This document shows, piece after piece, positions 43,317-52,890 of a stretch of 64,000 nucleotides of DNA. Numbering within the stretch: the stretch's first letter is position 1; each line of letters begins with the position of its first letter. Both the position numbers and the translations under genes were made by a program. This DNA comes from Novosphingobium sp. Fuku2-ISO-50. Its GTDB lineage: Bacteria > Pseudomonadota > Alphaproteobacteria > Sphingomonadales > Sphingomonadaceae. The notes below the pieces were generated by a model that was not told the DNA's origin, ran no database searches, and saw only the letters and a list, made by a program, of their open reading frames with translations. The stretch spans positions 1-64,000 of the forward strand of contig NZ_KQ954285.1 of the NCBI RefSeq assembly GCF_001519055.1, given 5' to 3'.

Positions 43317-44468
43317 TCAGAGCCGCTCGATGATCGTCACGTTGGCCTGCCCGCCACCTTCGCACATCGTCTGCAGGCCATAGCGGCCGCCGGTGCGTTC
43401 AAGAGCGTTGAGCAACGTCGTCATCAGCTTCGCGCCGGTCGAACCGATCGGGTGGCCGAGCGCAATCGCGCCGCCTTGAACATTGACCTTTTCGTGCGGG
43501 ATCGAAAGTTCCTTCATCCACGCCAGAGTGACCGAGGCAAACGCCTCGTTGCATTCAAACAGGTCGATATCTTCCAGCTTCATGCCCGACTTCTTCAGGG
43601 CATAGCGCGTGGCGGTGATCGGGCCGGTCAGCATCCACACCGGATTGTCGGCACGGACCGACATGTGGTGAATGCGTGCACGCGGCCTGAACCCGTGCTC
43701 CTTTACCGCGCGTTCGCTCGCAATCAGCAGCGCGGCGGCGCAATCGGAATTCTGGCTGGCGTTGCCGGCCGTCACCCGCCCGCCTTCGCGCACCGGGTTC
43801 AGCGAGGCCAACCCTTCCAGCGTGGTGCCCGGACGGATCGTCTCGTCACGATCAAGCCCGGCCAAAGGCGCGATTTCGGCCTTGAACCAGCCCGCTTCGG
43901 TCGCGGCTTGCGCGCGCATGTGGCTGGCATGGGAAAAGGCGTCCAGTTCCTCGCGGCTGATGGCCCACTTTTCGGCGATCATCTCGGCCGAACGGATCTG
44001 GTTCACTTCCTCGTTGCCATACCGCGCGTCCCAGCCCGTCGAGCCGACGAACGGACTGTCGAAACCATACGTCTGGCCGGCAATCATCGCCGCCATGATC
44101 GGAATACGGTTCATCGCCTGGCTGCCACCGGCAACGACGATGTCCTGCGTACCGCTCATCACGCCTTGCGCGGCGAAGTGAACCGCCTGCTGCGCGCTGC
44201 CGCATTGCCGGTCGATGGTCACGCCGGGCACGTCTTCGGGCAAACCGGCAACCAGCCATGCGGTCCGGCCGATATCGCCGGCCTGGCCGCCGATCGTTTC
44301 GGTACACCCCCATACCACATCTTCGACCAGCGCCGGATCGAACGCGTTGCGCGCCATCAGGGCCCGGATCGGATGGGCGGCAAGATCGGCGGGATGCAGA
44401 TGGGCAAGGCTGCCCTTCTTGCGACCGACCGGGGCACGGATGGCATCGATGATATAGGCTTCGGGCAT
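43317..44468 (-). CDS. fadA6: FadA6-like thiolase
   Basis: Thiolase of 383 residues with C89 (DRQCGSAQQAVHF), H339 (AIALGHPIGSTG) and C369 (CEGGGQANVTIIERL). The start MPEAYIIDAIRAPVGRKKG and TETIGGQAGDIGRTAWLVAG match the FadA6 group, assigned to thiolysis in the last part of HIP catabolism in mycobacteria. Preceded by a dehydrogenase gene with a 1-bp gap. The DRQCGS type differs from DRKCSS of the second thiolase in the operon. Confidence 0.88.
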   Translation of the reverse strand: MPEAYIIDAIRAPVGRKKGSLAHLHPADLAAHPIRALMARNAFDPALVEDVVWGCTETIGGQAGDIGRTAWLVAGLPEDVPGVTIDRQCGSAQQAVHFAAQGVMSGTQDIVVAGGSQAMNRIPIMAAMIAGQTYGFDSPFVGSTGWDARYGNEEVNQIRSAEMIAEKWAISREELDAFSHASHMRAQAATEAGWFKAEIAPLAGLDRDETIRPGTTLEGLASLNPVREGGRVTAGNASQNSDCAAALLIASERAVKEHGFRPRARIHHMSVRADNPVWMLTGPITATRYALKKSGMKLEDIDLFECNEAFASVTLAWMKELSIPHEKVNVQGGAIALGHPIGSTGAKLMTTLLNALERTGGRYGLQTMCEGGGQANVTIIERL

Positions 44469-44469
44469 C

Positions 44470-45492
44470 TCAGGCCTCTCTGGCAAAAGTCTGGTCCGGC
44501 CCGGTGGGCCGGGTGAACAGGCGGGTGCCCACACGGGCACGATGGAAAGCGGAGGTTCCCCAGCTTCCCGACAAGGCCAGGGCGCGCTTGAGGAACAAGT
44601 GGACGTCCACTTCCCACGAATAACCCATCGCACCATGCACCTGGATCGAGGCGCGGGCGGCCTTGTCCGCCGCCTCCGTCGCGACAAGGCGGGCATGGCT
44701 GATCCGCGCCTGTGCAAAGATGTCGCGCTGGCCGATCTGGGCGGCGGCGGCGATCACCACCGGGCGGGCGAATTCGATCGCCACTTGTGCGCTGGCCAGG
44801 TGATGCTTGACCGCCTGATAGCTGCCGATGGGTTTGCCGAACTGCTGACGATCCTTCGCATAGGCGACCGCCAGATCGACCGCGCGCTGCGCCAGCCCCA
44901 GCGCTTGCGCTGCGGCGAACACGGCGGCGCGGTCGAGCGCGAGCGTCCAGTCTGCGGGGCCGAGATCCTCGGCACGGGCCGGATCCCACGTCACGCGAAA
45001 CAGGCGGCGCAGCGGGTCGATCGTCGCGGCGGGCATCAGCGTGACCTGATCCGGCAGGACGAGGAAGGCATGGCCATCCTGTTCCATCAGGATCGCATCG
45101 GCCACGTCGGCATGGGCGACAACCGGGTTGCACGCGGGCGCGATGGCGATGATTGCTGCCGGATCGGCCGACAGGGCATGGTCGGGCGCGAGCGCGGCCA
45201 GCATCGGCGCGGCTATCCCGGCGCTTTCGACCAGCGGCTCGGGCAGCGCGACATAGCCGGCGGCTTGCGCGATCAGGGCAAAGTCGAGCTCGGTCAGGCC
45301 CAGCCCGCCCGCGCTTTCGGGCAGCAGCAACAGGGTAAAGCCGTTTTCGACGATCTGCGCCCAGCGCCCGGCGTCAAAGGCCGTGTCCTGTTCCATCATC
45401 CGGTGCCAATGGTCGGGCGTGCACGTGTCGCCAAACAGGGTGGCAGCGGTTTGCGCAAACATGACCTGTTCGTCGCTGAGAGTGAAGTCCAT
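44470..45492 (-). CDS. Acyl-CoA dehydrogenase, FadE32/FadE33-like
   Basis: Acyl-CoA dehydrogenase-fold protein of 340 residues starting MDFTLSDEQVMF. It has YAKDRQQFGKPIGSYQAVKHH and the terminal QVHGAMGYSWEVDVHLFLKR with the possible catalytic Glu. It follows the FadE31-like gene by 19 bp; FadE31 with FadE32 or FadE33 are proposed to form heteromers acting on late ring-opened acyl-CoAs from HIP. The exact FadE identity is not resolvable by eye. Confidence 0.87.
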   Translation of the reverse strand: MDFTLSDEQVMFAQTAATLFGDTCTPDHWHRMMEQDTAFDAGRWAQIVENGFTLLLLPESAGGLGLTELDFALIAQAAGYVALPEPLVESAGIAAPMLAALAPDHALSADPAAIIAIAPACNPVVAHADVADAILMEQDGHAFLVLPDQVTLMPAATIDPLRRLFRVTWDPARAEDLGPADWTLALDRAAVFAAAQALGLAQRAVDLAVAYAKDRQQFGKPIGSYQAVKHHLASAQVAIEFARPVVIAAAAQIGQRDIFAQARISHARLVATEAADKAARASIQVHGAMGYSWEVDVHLFLKRALALSGSWGTSAFHRARVGTRLFTRPTGPDQTFAREA

Positions 45493-45511
45493 GGGCCGTG
45501 TCCCTCCCCGC

Positions 45512-46657
45512 TCAGCGCGGCAGGCCGAGCATGCGCTCGGCGATGATGTTGCGCTGGATCTCGTTCGATCCGGCATAGATCGGACCGGCGAGCGAAAAGA
45601 TGAAATCATCGAGCCAGTCGTGCCCGCCCGGTTCGGGCAAAAGCTCTGCCTCCGGGCCGAGAATGGCGAGCGCGGTCTGGTTGAGATGGATGTCCATTTC
45701 CGACCAGAAGATCTTGTTGGTGCTGGCCTCCGGCCCGATCTTCGCGCCCGCAATCAGGCGTGATGCGGTCTGGTAGATGTTCAGCGCATAGGCTTCGGCG
45801 TTCATGAACGCGCGTACCACGTCTGCTTCGAGCGCGGGGTCGGCGCGGTCCTTGCGCGCTTGCCACAAGTCGGCCAGCGCCGCCGCTGCGACCTGATAAC
45901 GCGCCGGCGAACGCAGCATCAGGCCGCGTTCAAAGCCGGCCGTCGCCATGCAGATGTGCCAGCCCTCCCCTTCGTCGCCGAGCCGGTTGAACGCGGGCAC
46001 ACGCACGTCATCGAGGAAAATCTCGGCAAAGCCGACATGCCCGTTGATCTTGCGGATCGGATTGCGCGTGACGCCCGGCGCATCGAGCGGAAAGAAGATC
46101 AGGCTCATGCCCTTGTGCCGCTCGCTGCCCGGCTCGCGGAACAGGCCAAACGCCCAGTCCGCAAAAGCGGCACGGCTCGACCAGATCTTGTGGCCATTGA
46201 GCACATATTCGTCGCCATCACGCCGCGCGGTCGCGCGAACGCCCGCCAGATCGGACCCGGCCTGCGGTTCGGACCAGGCCTGCGCCCAGATTTCCTCGCC
46301 GCTTGCCATCGGCGGCAGAAAGCGCGCCTTCTGGTCATCGCTGCCAAATTCCATCAAGGTGGGGCCGAGCAGGAAGATCCCGTTCTGGTTGACCCGCCCC
46401 GGCGCCCCGGCGCGATAGTATTCCTCTTCGAAAATCAGCCACTGGATCAGATCGAGCCCGCGTCCACCGTATTCCTTCGGCCAGGTGACCATACCCCAGT
46501 CGCCGGATTTCAGCGTGGCTTCCCACGCGCGGTGCGCCTCGAATCCGGCGCGCGTCGCGTCGTAGTGTTCAAGCGGGTGCGCCGGTACATGCGCTTCAAG
46601 CCAGGCGCGCACTTCGGCGCGAAAGGCCTGCTGTTCGGGCGTATAGGACAGCTGCAT
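45512..46657 (-). CDS. fadE31: FadE31-like acyl-CoA dehydrogenase
   Basis: Acyl-CoA dehydrogenase of 381 residues. Stretches shared with actinobacterial FadE31 include FEEEYYRAGAPGRVNQNG, WAQAWSEPQAGSDLAGVRA, KIWSSRAAFADWAFGLFR, RGLMLRSPARY and AGPIYAGSNEIQRNIIAERM. It probably forms a complex with the smaller dehydrogenase encoded next and works on a ring-opened CoA ester late in HIP degradation. Its ATG overlaps the echA20 stop (TGATG), giving translational coupling. Confidence 0.87.
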   Translation of the reverse strand: MQLSYTPEQQAFRAEVRAWLEAHVPAHPLEHYDATRAGFEAHRAWEATLKSGDWGMVTWPKEYGGRGLDLIQWLIFEEEYYRAGAPGRVNQNGIFLLGPTLMEFGSDDQKARFLPPMASGEEIWAQAWSEPQAGSDLAGVRATARRDGDEYVLNGHKIWSSRAAFADWAFGLFREPGSERHKGMSLIFFPLDAPGVTRNPIRKINGHVGFAEIFLDDVRVPAFNRLGDEGEGWHICMATAGFERGLMLRSPARYQVAAAALADLWQARKDRADPALEADVVRAFMNAEAYALNIYQTASRLIAGAKIGPEASTNKIFWSEMDIHLNQTALAILGPEAELLPEPGGHDWLDDFIFSLAGPIYAGSNEIQRNIIAERMLGLPR

Positions 46658-47412
46658 CAGAACGCCGCCGCCTTGCCGGTTTCGACGAAGGCGTCGCGCG
46701 CCTTCTGGCTGTCGTCATGCATGTACATTTCCAGGGTAAAGCCCTGTTCCCAGCGATAGCCGCGATCGACATCGCGCGGTTCGAGCCCGTTGAGCGCTTC
46801 CTTGGCAATGACCAGGGCCTTGCGGCTCTTGCCCGCGATCACTGCGCAAAACGCGCGCGCTTCGGCCACCAGATCGGCGCGGGGCACGATCTTTTCGACC
46901 GCGCCCAGCCGATAGGCCTCTTGCGCGGGGATCGTGCCGCCGGTGAAGAACGCGGCGCGGACCTTGTGCAGCGGCAACATCCGCGACAGGTGGCTCGCCC
47001 CGCCCATCGCCCCGCGATCGACCTCGGGCAGCGAAAAGAACGCATCGTCGGCGGCGATGATCACGTCGCTCGCGCCGCAGATACCGATGCCGCCGCCGAT
47101 CACGAACTTGTGTGCGGCGACAACGACCGGGATCTCGGCCTCGTGAATCGCCTTGAAAGTCAGGAAATTGCCCCGGTTGAGCACGGTGATGCGCTCGGGA
47201 TGGGCCTGCATTTCCTTGATATCGACGCCGCCGCAAAACCCGCGTGCGGTTTCCGCCGCGCGGATCAGCACGACATTGGCATCGGGATTGGTGGCCGCCT
47301 CGCGGACCAGCGCGGGGATCGACATCCAGGTTTCGCTGTCGAACGCATTGACCGGCGGCACGTCGAACACGATTTCGGCAATGCGGTCCCGGACGGTCAG
47401 GGTAATCGGCAT
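46657..47412 (-). CDS. echA20: EchA20-like ring-cleaving crotonase hydrolase
   Basis: Crotonase-fold enzyme of 251 residues. In the HIP pathway EchA20 hydrolytically opens the first remaining ring of a bicyclic beta-diketone CoA ester. GFCGGVDIKEMQ, RGNFLTFKAIHEAEIPVVVA, GGGIGICGASDVIIA and LPEVDRGAMGGASHLSR resemble mycobacterial EchA20; the conserved E in LPEVDRG lies at the usual crotonase catalytic position. Neighbours fadE31 and ipdC support it. A generic enoyl-CoA hydratase is the alternative. Confidence 0.86.
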   Translation of the reverse strand: MPITLTVRDRIAEIVFDVPPVNAFDSETWMSIPALVREAATNPDANVVLIRAAETARGFCGGVDIKEMQAHPERITVLNRGNFLTFKAIHEAEIPVVVAAHKFVIGGGIGICGASDVIIAADDAFFSLPEVDRGAMGGASHLSRMLPLHKVRAAFFTGGTIPAQEAYRLGAVEKIVPRADLVAEARAFCAVIAGKSRKALVIAKEALNGLEPRDVDRGYRWEQGFTLEMYMHDDSQKARDAFVETGKAAAF

Positions 47413-47422
47413 GGTCGGTTCC

Positions 47423-48490
47423 TCAACAGGGCGCGCACAGCGCGAGGAGGCGCGCGCGCGCTTCGGTCATGATGCGCTCGATCAGTTCGGCACAACTCGG
47501 CACTTCCGTAATCCGGCCGCCGACAACGCCGGTGGCCATCACGCCATGCGCAATATCGCCGTCGACGACCGCTTTCTGGATCAGCATCGGCATTGTCGCG
47601 GCCATCATCGCCTGGCGCAGCGGCACATCGCCGTGCCCTGTCATGCCGCGCGCGGCCTTGATGAAATGGAGCCATGACGCGCCGGTCTGGCGCTTCATCT
47701 CACGCCCGGCTTCGAACGCGCGCAGCCACATGCCGATCGGGCCCGACTTTTCGATGCGGTCGAGCAGGGGCGTGCGCACCATCCGCTGCGGAATGCCGTC
47801 GAGCCGGGTGGTGACGATGATCTGGTCGGTCCCGGCCTTGAGATAGGCGGCCTTGGTCACCTCGGGCACCGGGCTTTCACGCGTCAGCAGAAACCGCGTG
47901 CCCATGGCAACGCCGACCGCGCCATAGGCCAGCGCCGCCACCAGCCCGCGCCCGTCGCCAAAGCCGCCCGACGCGATCACCGGCACCTGCACCGCGTCGA
48001 GCACTTGCGGCAAAAGCACGGTGGTCGGCACCGACCCGGTATGCCCGCCGCCTTCGCCACCCTGCACGGTGACCATGTCGACGCCGAGTTCAACCATCTT
48101 CTGCGCGTGTTTCACCGCGCCGACGGTGGGAATGCACAAGATGCCCGCATCCTTGAAACGCCCGATCATCTTCGCATTGGGCCCGCGCCCGAAACTGACC
48201 GCGCGCACTTGTTCGCGGTTGGCCAGGATCAGGTCGACAATCGCGTCGGCGCCCGGCTGAAACGAATGGAAATTGACCCCGAACGGGCGGTCGGTGCCCT
48301 GCCGCACGGCCAGGATCTTGGCCCGGCATTCATCGGGCGTCATCACCGCCGCGCCGAGAAAGCCGAACGCCCCGGCGTTGGAACTGGCGATCACCAGCGA
48401 GGGTTCGGCAATCCAGCCCATCGCGGTCTGGATCACCGGAACCCGGCAGCCCAGCCGCTCGGTCAGTACAGTGCACAAGGGATCGGTCAT
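47423..48490 (-). CDS. ipdC: IpdC-like FMN-dependent oxidoreductase (nitronate monooxygenase family)
   Basis: TIM-barrel flavoprotein of 355 residues in the nitronate-monooxygenase superfamily. FMN/phosphate loop QGGEGGGHTG at 143-152, VIASGGFGDGRGLVAALAYGA, MGTRFLLTRES and the VVGG(R)ITEVPSC end resemble IpdC, which introduces a double bond in the HIC-CoA ring before hydrolysis by EchA20. General database annotation would be nitronate monooxygenase, but the context makes that unlikely. Its start overlaps the upstream hydratase stop (TGATG). Confidence 0.88.
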   Translation of the reverse strand: MTDPLCTVLTERLGCRVPVIQTAMGWIAEPSLVIASSNAGAFGFLGAAVMTPDECRAKILAVRQGTDRPFGVNFHSFQPGADAIVDLILANREQVRAVSFGRGPNAKMIGRFKDAGILCIPTVGAVKHAQKMVELGVDMVTVQGGEGGGHTGSVPTTVLLPQVLDAVQVPVIASGGFGDGRGLVAALAYGAVGVAMGTRFLLTRESPVPEVTKAAYLKAGTDQIIVTTRLDGIPQRMVRTPLLDRIEKSGPIGMWLRAFEAGREMKRQTGASWLHFIKAARGMTGHGDVPLRQAMMAATMPMLIQKAVVDGDIAHGVMATGVVGGRITEVPSCAELIERIMTEARARLLALCAPC

Positions 48491-49386
48491 CAGGTTTCGC
48501 CGGCCTGTTTCTTGTTGGCGGCGGCCATTTCCTTTGCACCCAGTCCGCCGATCGAATTGCCCTGCACGAGATCGTTCTGGGCATGGGCGAAATGGTGCAT
48601 GTGGAACACCGCATCCATCGCGGTACGCTTGCCGCGCAGTTCCTCGACGTGGTTCAGCGCCTGCTTGGTCAGCCAGTTTCCAAGACGCGGCTGCGCCACC
48701 AGCCGGGCTGCCCAGCCGCTGACAGTCTCACGCAAATTCTCGCGCGGGACGACCTTGTTGACCATGCCGAACTGTTCGGCGCGGGCCGCGGTCATGCGTT
48801 CGCCCAGCATCAGGAATTCCTTGGCAACGCGCGGCGGCAGTTCAAATCCGTGCGCAAAGTATTCGACGCCGGGAATGCCCATGCGGTTGACCGGATCCTG
48901 AAAGAACGCGTCTTCGCTGGCGACAATCAGGTCGCACACCCATGCCAGCATCAGCCCGCCGGCGATGCAGGCGCCCTGCACCATGGCAATCGTCGGCTTG
49001 GGCACATCGCGCCAGCGTCGGCACATGCCGAGGTACTGTTCCTGTTCGCGTGTATAGAGCAGTTCGGCAGCAGGCTTGTTGACGTGCTTTGCCACCATCA
49101 GCCGGTTGTCGAACTGATGGTGCAGGTCGCGCCCCGGGGTGCCGATGTCGTGACCGGCGGAAAAATGCTTGCCCTCGCCCGCCAGCACGATTGCGCGCAC
49201 ATCGTCATCCTGCGTCGCGCGCATGAACGCATCATCGAGCGCATAAGTCATCTGCCCGTTCTGCGCATTGTTGAACTGCGGCCGGTTCATGGTGATCCAG
49301 GCCACATGGTCGATCACCTCATAGCGGACCGGTTCGTCGGTCTCGTAGGTGATCTCGACGGCTTTGGGTTCGACCAGATCGCTCAT
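48490..49386 (-). CDS. Enoyl-CoA hydratase (crotonase family)
   Basis: Crotonase of 298 residues, longer than usual by an N-terminal region of about 30 residues. Core signatures are MNRPQFNNAQNGQMTYALDD, GEGKHFSAGHDIG (oxyanion hole), GACIAGGLMLAWVCDLIVA and DPVNRMGIPGVEYFAHGF. The region where classical hydratases have paired glutamates is altered, so hydratase activity is probable but not certain. It may hydrate the unsaturated HIP-CoA produced by the FadE30-like dehydrogenase. Start 49386 was chosen for GAGGAG 9 bases upstream instead of the ATG at 49404. Confidence 0.86.
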   Translation of the reverse strand: MSDLVEPKAVEITYETDEPVRYEVIDHVAWITMNRPQFNNAQNGQMTYALDDAFMRATQDDDVRAIVLAGEGKHFSAGHDIGTPGRDLHHQFDNRLMVAKHVNKPAAELLYTREQEQYLGMCRRWRDVPKPTIAMVQGACIAGGLMLAWVCDLIVASEDAFFQDPVNRMGIPGVEYFAHGFELPPRVAKEFLMLGERMTAARAEQFGMVNKVVPRENLRETVSGWAARLVAQPRLGNWLTKQALNHVEELRGKRTAMDAVFHMHHFAHAQNDLVQGNSIGGLGAKEMAAANKKQAGET

Positions 49387-49400
49387 GTGCGCGTCTCCTC

Positions 49401-50195
49401 TCATGCTGCCGGACGTGCGGGCGGATTGTCCTTGAACACGCCGGCCCGTATCCCGTGCGGATCGAGGGCGGCGATCACCGCCAGATCGTCGGCAGTGGGC
49501 AAAGCGGTTTCGGGCAAGGTTTCGAGCCGTTCGAGCGCAAACCCGGTTGCCGTCTGCACCGCGTCAAAGGTAACGCCCGGGTGCAGCGAAACGACCCGCA
49601 TGGCGTGGTCTGCACCGCCGAAATCCATCACGCACAGATTGGTGATGATGCGGCGCAGATCGACGCCGGAATAGTTGCCGCCCGGCACGCGCCGCGCCGG
49701 ATTGTATCCGACGCCCGAAATCATGTCGACTTCACCCGCCACAAAGACGCGCGTCGAATGCTGCGGAAAAAAGAACGAATTGGGGTGATAGATCGTGTTG
49801 CCGGGAAAGCCGCGCACGCCCAGCATCTGCGTCTTGGGCTGCTGATGCGTGCCACCCAGCCGCGACAGATTGATCTGGCCAAAGCGGTCGATCTGCGTGG
49901 GGGTGACCATGGCATGGCGCCGCCCGGTCCACACCGCGCTGTCGAAGAACCGGCTGAACGGCAGATAGCCGGCCTTTTTGCGGTCATCGTACTTGCGCGG
50001 CCCCAGCGGCACCGGCTGTTCGACCAGATAGGCTTCGCCATCGGTCATCATCAGTTCGGGGCTGTGCGTCAGCTTGGCGAGGCTCGCGCCCAGACGCGGG
50101 ATCGGGCCCACGCCGGTCGCGATGATCTCGCCATTGCCACAAAACGCCTCTGAGGCGGCGAAAATGCAGAGTTCTGCAAGAGTTACGTCGGTCAT
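49401..50195 (-). CDS. ipdB: IpdB-like subunit of the ring-cleaving CoA-ester hydrolase
   Basis: 264-residue member of the class I CoA-transferase fold. IpdA and IpdB together hydrolyse the last carbocyclic ring of the steroid nucleus (COCHEA-CoA). MMTDGEAYLVEQPVPLG, YLPFSRFFD, QMLGVRGFPGNTIYHPNSFF and DFGGADHAMRVVSLHPGVT resemble IpdB. Its ATG overlaps the ipdA stop (TGATG), in keeping with obligate heteromer formation. General CoA-transferase beta subunits are shorter and lack these stretches. Confidence 0.9.
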   Translation of the reverse strand: MTDVTLAELCIFAASEAFCGNGEIIATGVGPIPRLGASLAKLTHSPELMMTDGEAYLVEQPVPLGPRKYDDRKKAGYLPFSRFFDSAVWTGRRHAMVTPTQIDRFGQINLSRLGGTHQQPKTQMLGVRGFPGNTIYHPNSFFFPQHSTRVFVAGEVDMISGVGYNPARRVPGGNYSGVDLRRIITNLCVMDFGGADHAMRVVSLHPGVTFDAVQTATGFALERLETLPETALPTADDLAVIAALDPHGIRAGVFKDNPPARPAA

Positions 50196-51091
50196 CAGAA
50201 AATCGGAAGCGGGAGAGCCGCCACCGCCTCCTTTCCGCCAAAGGATGCAAGGTATTGCGCCTCGTCGGCGCCCACGAAGCGGTCTTTCACCGCGTTCCAG
50301 TCGCCGGGGTCTTTTGCGGCATCGGCATAGGCCTTGAGCGCCTTGAAATCCCAACCGTACAACGGCGGCATCGAACCGGGGTGCGCGCCGCAGGGGATTT
50401 CGACCACGCCGGTCACGAAACAGCGTTCGAAAGTCTGGGCCTGCGCGTCTTCGGGATAATGGTCCTCGATCCGGTCGACCAGTTCCTCGCACGACACGAA
50501 CGACCTGGCCGCCGCCTTGGCAAACCATTCGTCGTAATACGTGTCGGCGCCGAACAACTGGACATTGCCGCGCCAGTCGCTGCGGTTCACATGGATCAGC
50601 GCCGCATCGAGCTTCAGCGCGGGCATCGCGATCAGCGTTTCGCCATCGGCATAAGGGCTGGACACCGTCTTCAATCCGCCCAGCTCCGCAAGATCGGTCC
50701 CAAGGCCGACCCGTGTGGGCAGAAACGGCAGGCCGAACGCGGCAGCCTTCAGGCCCCACTGGAACATGCCTTCGTCCAGTTCCAGCACTTCGATGCTGCC
50801 CGCCTCGCGTGCCTTGCGGAACCAGGGTTCCAGCGGGATGGCATCGAGCGAGACAAACGCGAAGACGAGCTTCTTCACTTTGCCCGCAGCGCACAGCATC
50901 CCGACATCGGCGCCGCCATAGGCGACAATCGTCAGATCCTTGAGGTCCGAACGCAGGATTTCGCGCACCAGCGCCATCGGTTTGCGGCGTGGGCCCCATC
51001 CGCCGATGCCCAGCGTCATGCCGTCGGACAGTTGCGCCACGATATCGGCCGCGCTCATCCGTTTATCGAGGGTACCGTTGGTCACGGTCAC
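50195..51091 (-). CDS. ipdA: IpdA-like subunit of the ring-cleaving CoA-ester hydrolase
   Basis: 298-residue CoA-transferase-fold protein. GMTLGIGGWGPRRKPMALVR, DLTIVAYGGADVGMLC and ALKLDAALIHVNRSDWRGN closely resemble IpdA; E107 in LDEGM is the likely counterpart of its catalytic glutamate. It hydrolyses rather than transfers CoA in the studied mycobacterial enzyme. Start is GTG 51091, overlapping the dioxygenase stop (GTGA) with AGGGAG 7 bases upstream; a second GTG follows two codons later (51085). Confidence 0.9.
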   Translation of the reverse strand: MTVTNGTLDKRMSAADIVAQLSDGMTLGIGGWGPRRKPMALVREILRSDLKDLTIVAYGGADVGMLCAAGKVKKLVFAFVSLDAIPLEPWFRKAREAGSIEVLELDEGMFQWGLKAAAFGLPFLPTRVGLGTDLAELGGLKTVSSPYADGETLIAMPALKLDAALIHVNRSDWRGNVQLFGADTYYDEWFAKAAARSFVSCEELVDRIEDHYPEDAQAQTFERCFVTGVVEIPCGAHPGSMPPLYGWDFKALKAYADAAKDPGDWNAVKDRFVGADEAQYLASFGGKEAVAALPLPIF

Positions 51092-52011
51092 GCCTGTTCT
51101 CCCTGTTGGTCTTTCATGGCCTTTTGCCAGGCCCATTCGTGACCCCACACACTGATCCCTTCGTGCCGGGTGGTGACCCAGCTCGACGGGTCGATGATCA
51201 GGCTGTCGCACCCGATCTCGAGATCGAAGCCGCCAGGGGTCTGCACGTAAAAGCCGGTCGTCTCGTCATTGACATGGCGGCCCAGCGTCGCGCTTTCGGG
51301 ATAAGCGAACCGCTTCATGCGATCGTGCGCCTTGCCCACCTCGATCAGTGTCGGCAGTTCGAGCATGATATGCACCGCGCCCGACGGCGGGACCGGCCCT
51401 TCGCCGAATGCGATCGAGTGGTGCCGCCCGTTGTCGGCATGGAGAAAGGCAAAGCCCATCGACGGACCATCGGGGCCGAACAGATTGAAACGCGGCATGT
51501 CGGTTTCGTGGAAACCGAGCACATCGCGGTGAAACGCGATGGTTTCGTCAAAGTTGGGCGCCGAAAACACCGCATGGCCCAATCCCATGTCACCGGTGAC
51601 GAAACCGGGCACGCCGATCGGCGAAACAAACGGGTCCGCAGTCCGCGCATCGCCGCAATAGAGCTCAAGCCCGTTGCCCGCCGGGTCGGTGGTGTGGAAC
51701 AGCGCCTCGGCGCCACGTCCGGCGGCCTCTTGCGCGCTGGCCCATTCCACCGGACGCCCCGCCGCCGCAACAGCCACCGCCAGCGTGTCGAGCGTGGCCC
51801 GGTCCGTCACTTCATAACCGGCCGCGACAAACCATTCGCGCGTCCCCGGCTGGATGCGCAGGCGGAACACGCGGTCGTCCACGCGATACAGCGCGGCACC
51901 GTCGGGCGCATCGGCGGCGCGCATGACGCCGACGAACTCCGTCAGAAAACGGTCCCACTCTGCGGGCTTCGCCGTCTCGATGACGACATAGCCGAGCGCC
52001 TTGATCCCCAT
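51088..52011 (-). CDS. hsaC: HsaC/TesB-like extradiol steroid catechol dioxygenase
   Basis: Type I extradiol dioxygenase of 307 residues that cleaves the aromatised A ring of a 3,4-dihydroxy-9,10-seco steroid (meta cleavage). Two VOC domains; iron ligands H146, H214 and E265; acid/base H198; active-site H246 and Y255. SATLGRHVNDETTGFYVQTP (239-258), GGFDLEIGC and SVWGHEW are nearly those of HsaC. Divergent gene for the HsaA oxygenase and HsaD hydrolase homologues surround it, fitting the meta-cleavage pathway. Another BphC-type substrate is possible but less likely. Confidence 0.92.
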   Translation of the reverse strand: MGIKALGYVVIETAKPAEWDRFLTEFVGVMRAADAPDGAALYRVDDRVFRLRIQPGTREWFVAAGYEVTDRATLDTLAVAVAAAGRPVEWASAQEAAGRGAEALFHTTDPAGNGLELYCGDARTADPFVSPIGVPGFVTGDMGLGHAVFSAPNFDETIAFHRDVLGFHETDMPRFNLFGPDGPSMGFAFLHADNGRHHSIAFGEGPVPPSGAVHIMLELPTLIEVGKAHDRMKRFAYPESATLGRHVNDETTGFYVQTPGGFDLEIGCDSLIIDPSSWVTTRHEGISVWGHEWAWQKAMKDQQGEQA

Positions 52012-52016
52012 GGTTT

Positions 52017-52778
52017 TCAGGTTCCTTTCACGAGGTCCAGGAAGTAGGGTCGCTCGCCCCCTCCATCGACATTGATGCGTGCGCCGCTGACCCAACCGGC
52101 AAGGTCGGAACACAGCCAGAGCACCGCGCCGGCGATATCGTCGCCGGTGCCCATGCGCTGCAGCGGCATCGAACGGCCGATCGCCGCCTGCGCCTCGGCA
52201 TCGCCATATGTCTCGGCAGCGTTTTCGGTCTGCATCAGGCCTGCGATGATAGCGTTCACGCGGATGCCGACCGGGCCCCATTCCTGGGCCAGACTCTGCG
52301 TCAGATTGATCAGGCCGGCCTTGGCCGCGCCATAGGCCGCCGTCATCGGCGCAGGGCGAACCCCGGCGACACTGGCGATATTGACGATGCTGGCGTGACC
52401 CCGGCCCTGCATATGCGCATGGGCGGCTTGCGCCATGTACATCGCCGAATGCAGGTTGAGCTTCAGGATCGCGTCGAAGAACCGCGGCGAGGCGTCTGCT
52501 GCGGCGGCCTGCGGCGATCCACCGGCGTTGTTGACCAGGATGTCGAGCCGACCGAATTTGGCCGCGACGCCATCCACCAGCCCTTTGGCCTGTTCGGGAT
52601 CGCGGATGTCGGCCGCGCGAAAGGCGATGCCTTCGGGCAGGGCATCGGGTGCGTTGCGGCCACAGACCACCACACGCGCACCGGCATCCGCCAGCGCCAT
52701 CGCGATGCACAGCCCCAGACCCCGGGTGCCGCCCGTGACGATGGCCACGCGGCCATCAAGATCAATGGCTGGATTCAT
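52017..52778 (-). CDS. SDR, first gene of the minus-strand steroid operon
   Basis: Classical SDR of 253 residues: TGGTRGLG at 15-22, NNAG at 83-86, S136, Y149, K153, with VSGARINVDGGG at the end. Start 52778 rather than 52796 because GGCAGGAAAATC precedes it. It opens the 20-gene operon and lies 5 bp before the HsaC gene. Likely a hydroxysteroid dehydrogenase of early ring modification; regiospecificity cannot be read from the sequence. Confidence 0.9.
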   Translation of the reverse strand: MNPAIDLDGRVAIVTGGTRGLGLCIAMALADAGARVVVCGRNAPDALPEGIAFRAADIRDPEQAKGLVDGVAAKFGRLDILVNNAGGSPQAAAADASPRFFDAILKLNLHSAMYMAQAAHAHMQGRGHASIVNIASVAGVRPAPMTAAYGAAKAGLINLTQSLAQEWGPVGIRVNAIIAGLMQTENAAETYGDAEAQAAIGRSMPLQRMGTGDDIAGAVLWLCSDLAGWVSGARINVDGGGERPYFLDLVKGT

Positions 52779-52890
52779 GATTTTCCTGCCCTGCACGGGG
52801 CGCCCTCTCCCACCTTCACCGGGTTTCCGCAGTCTTGATTTTCGGTCCTGCGCCGGATTCGAATTTGCTTATATCGAAGGCATTGATGCA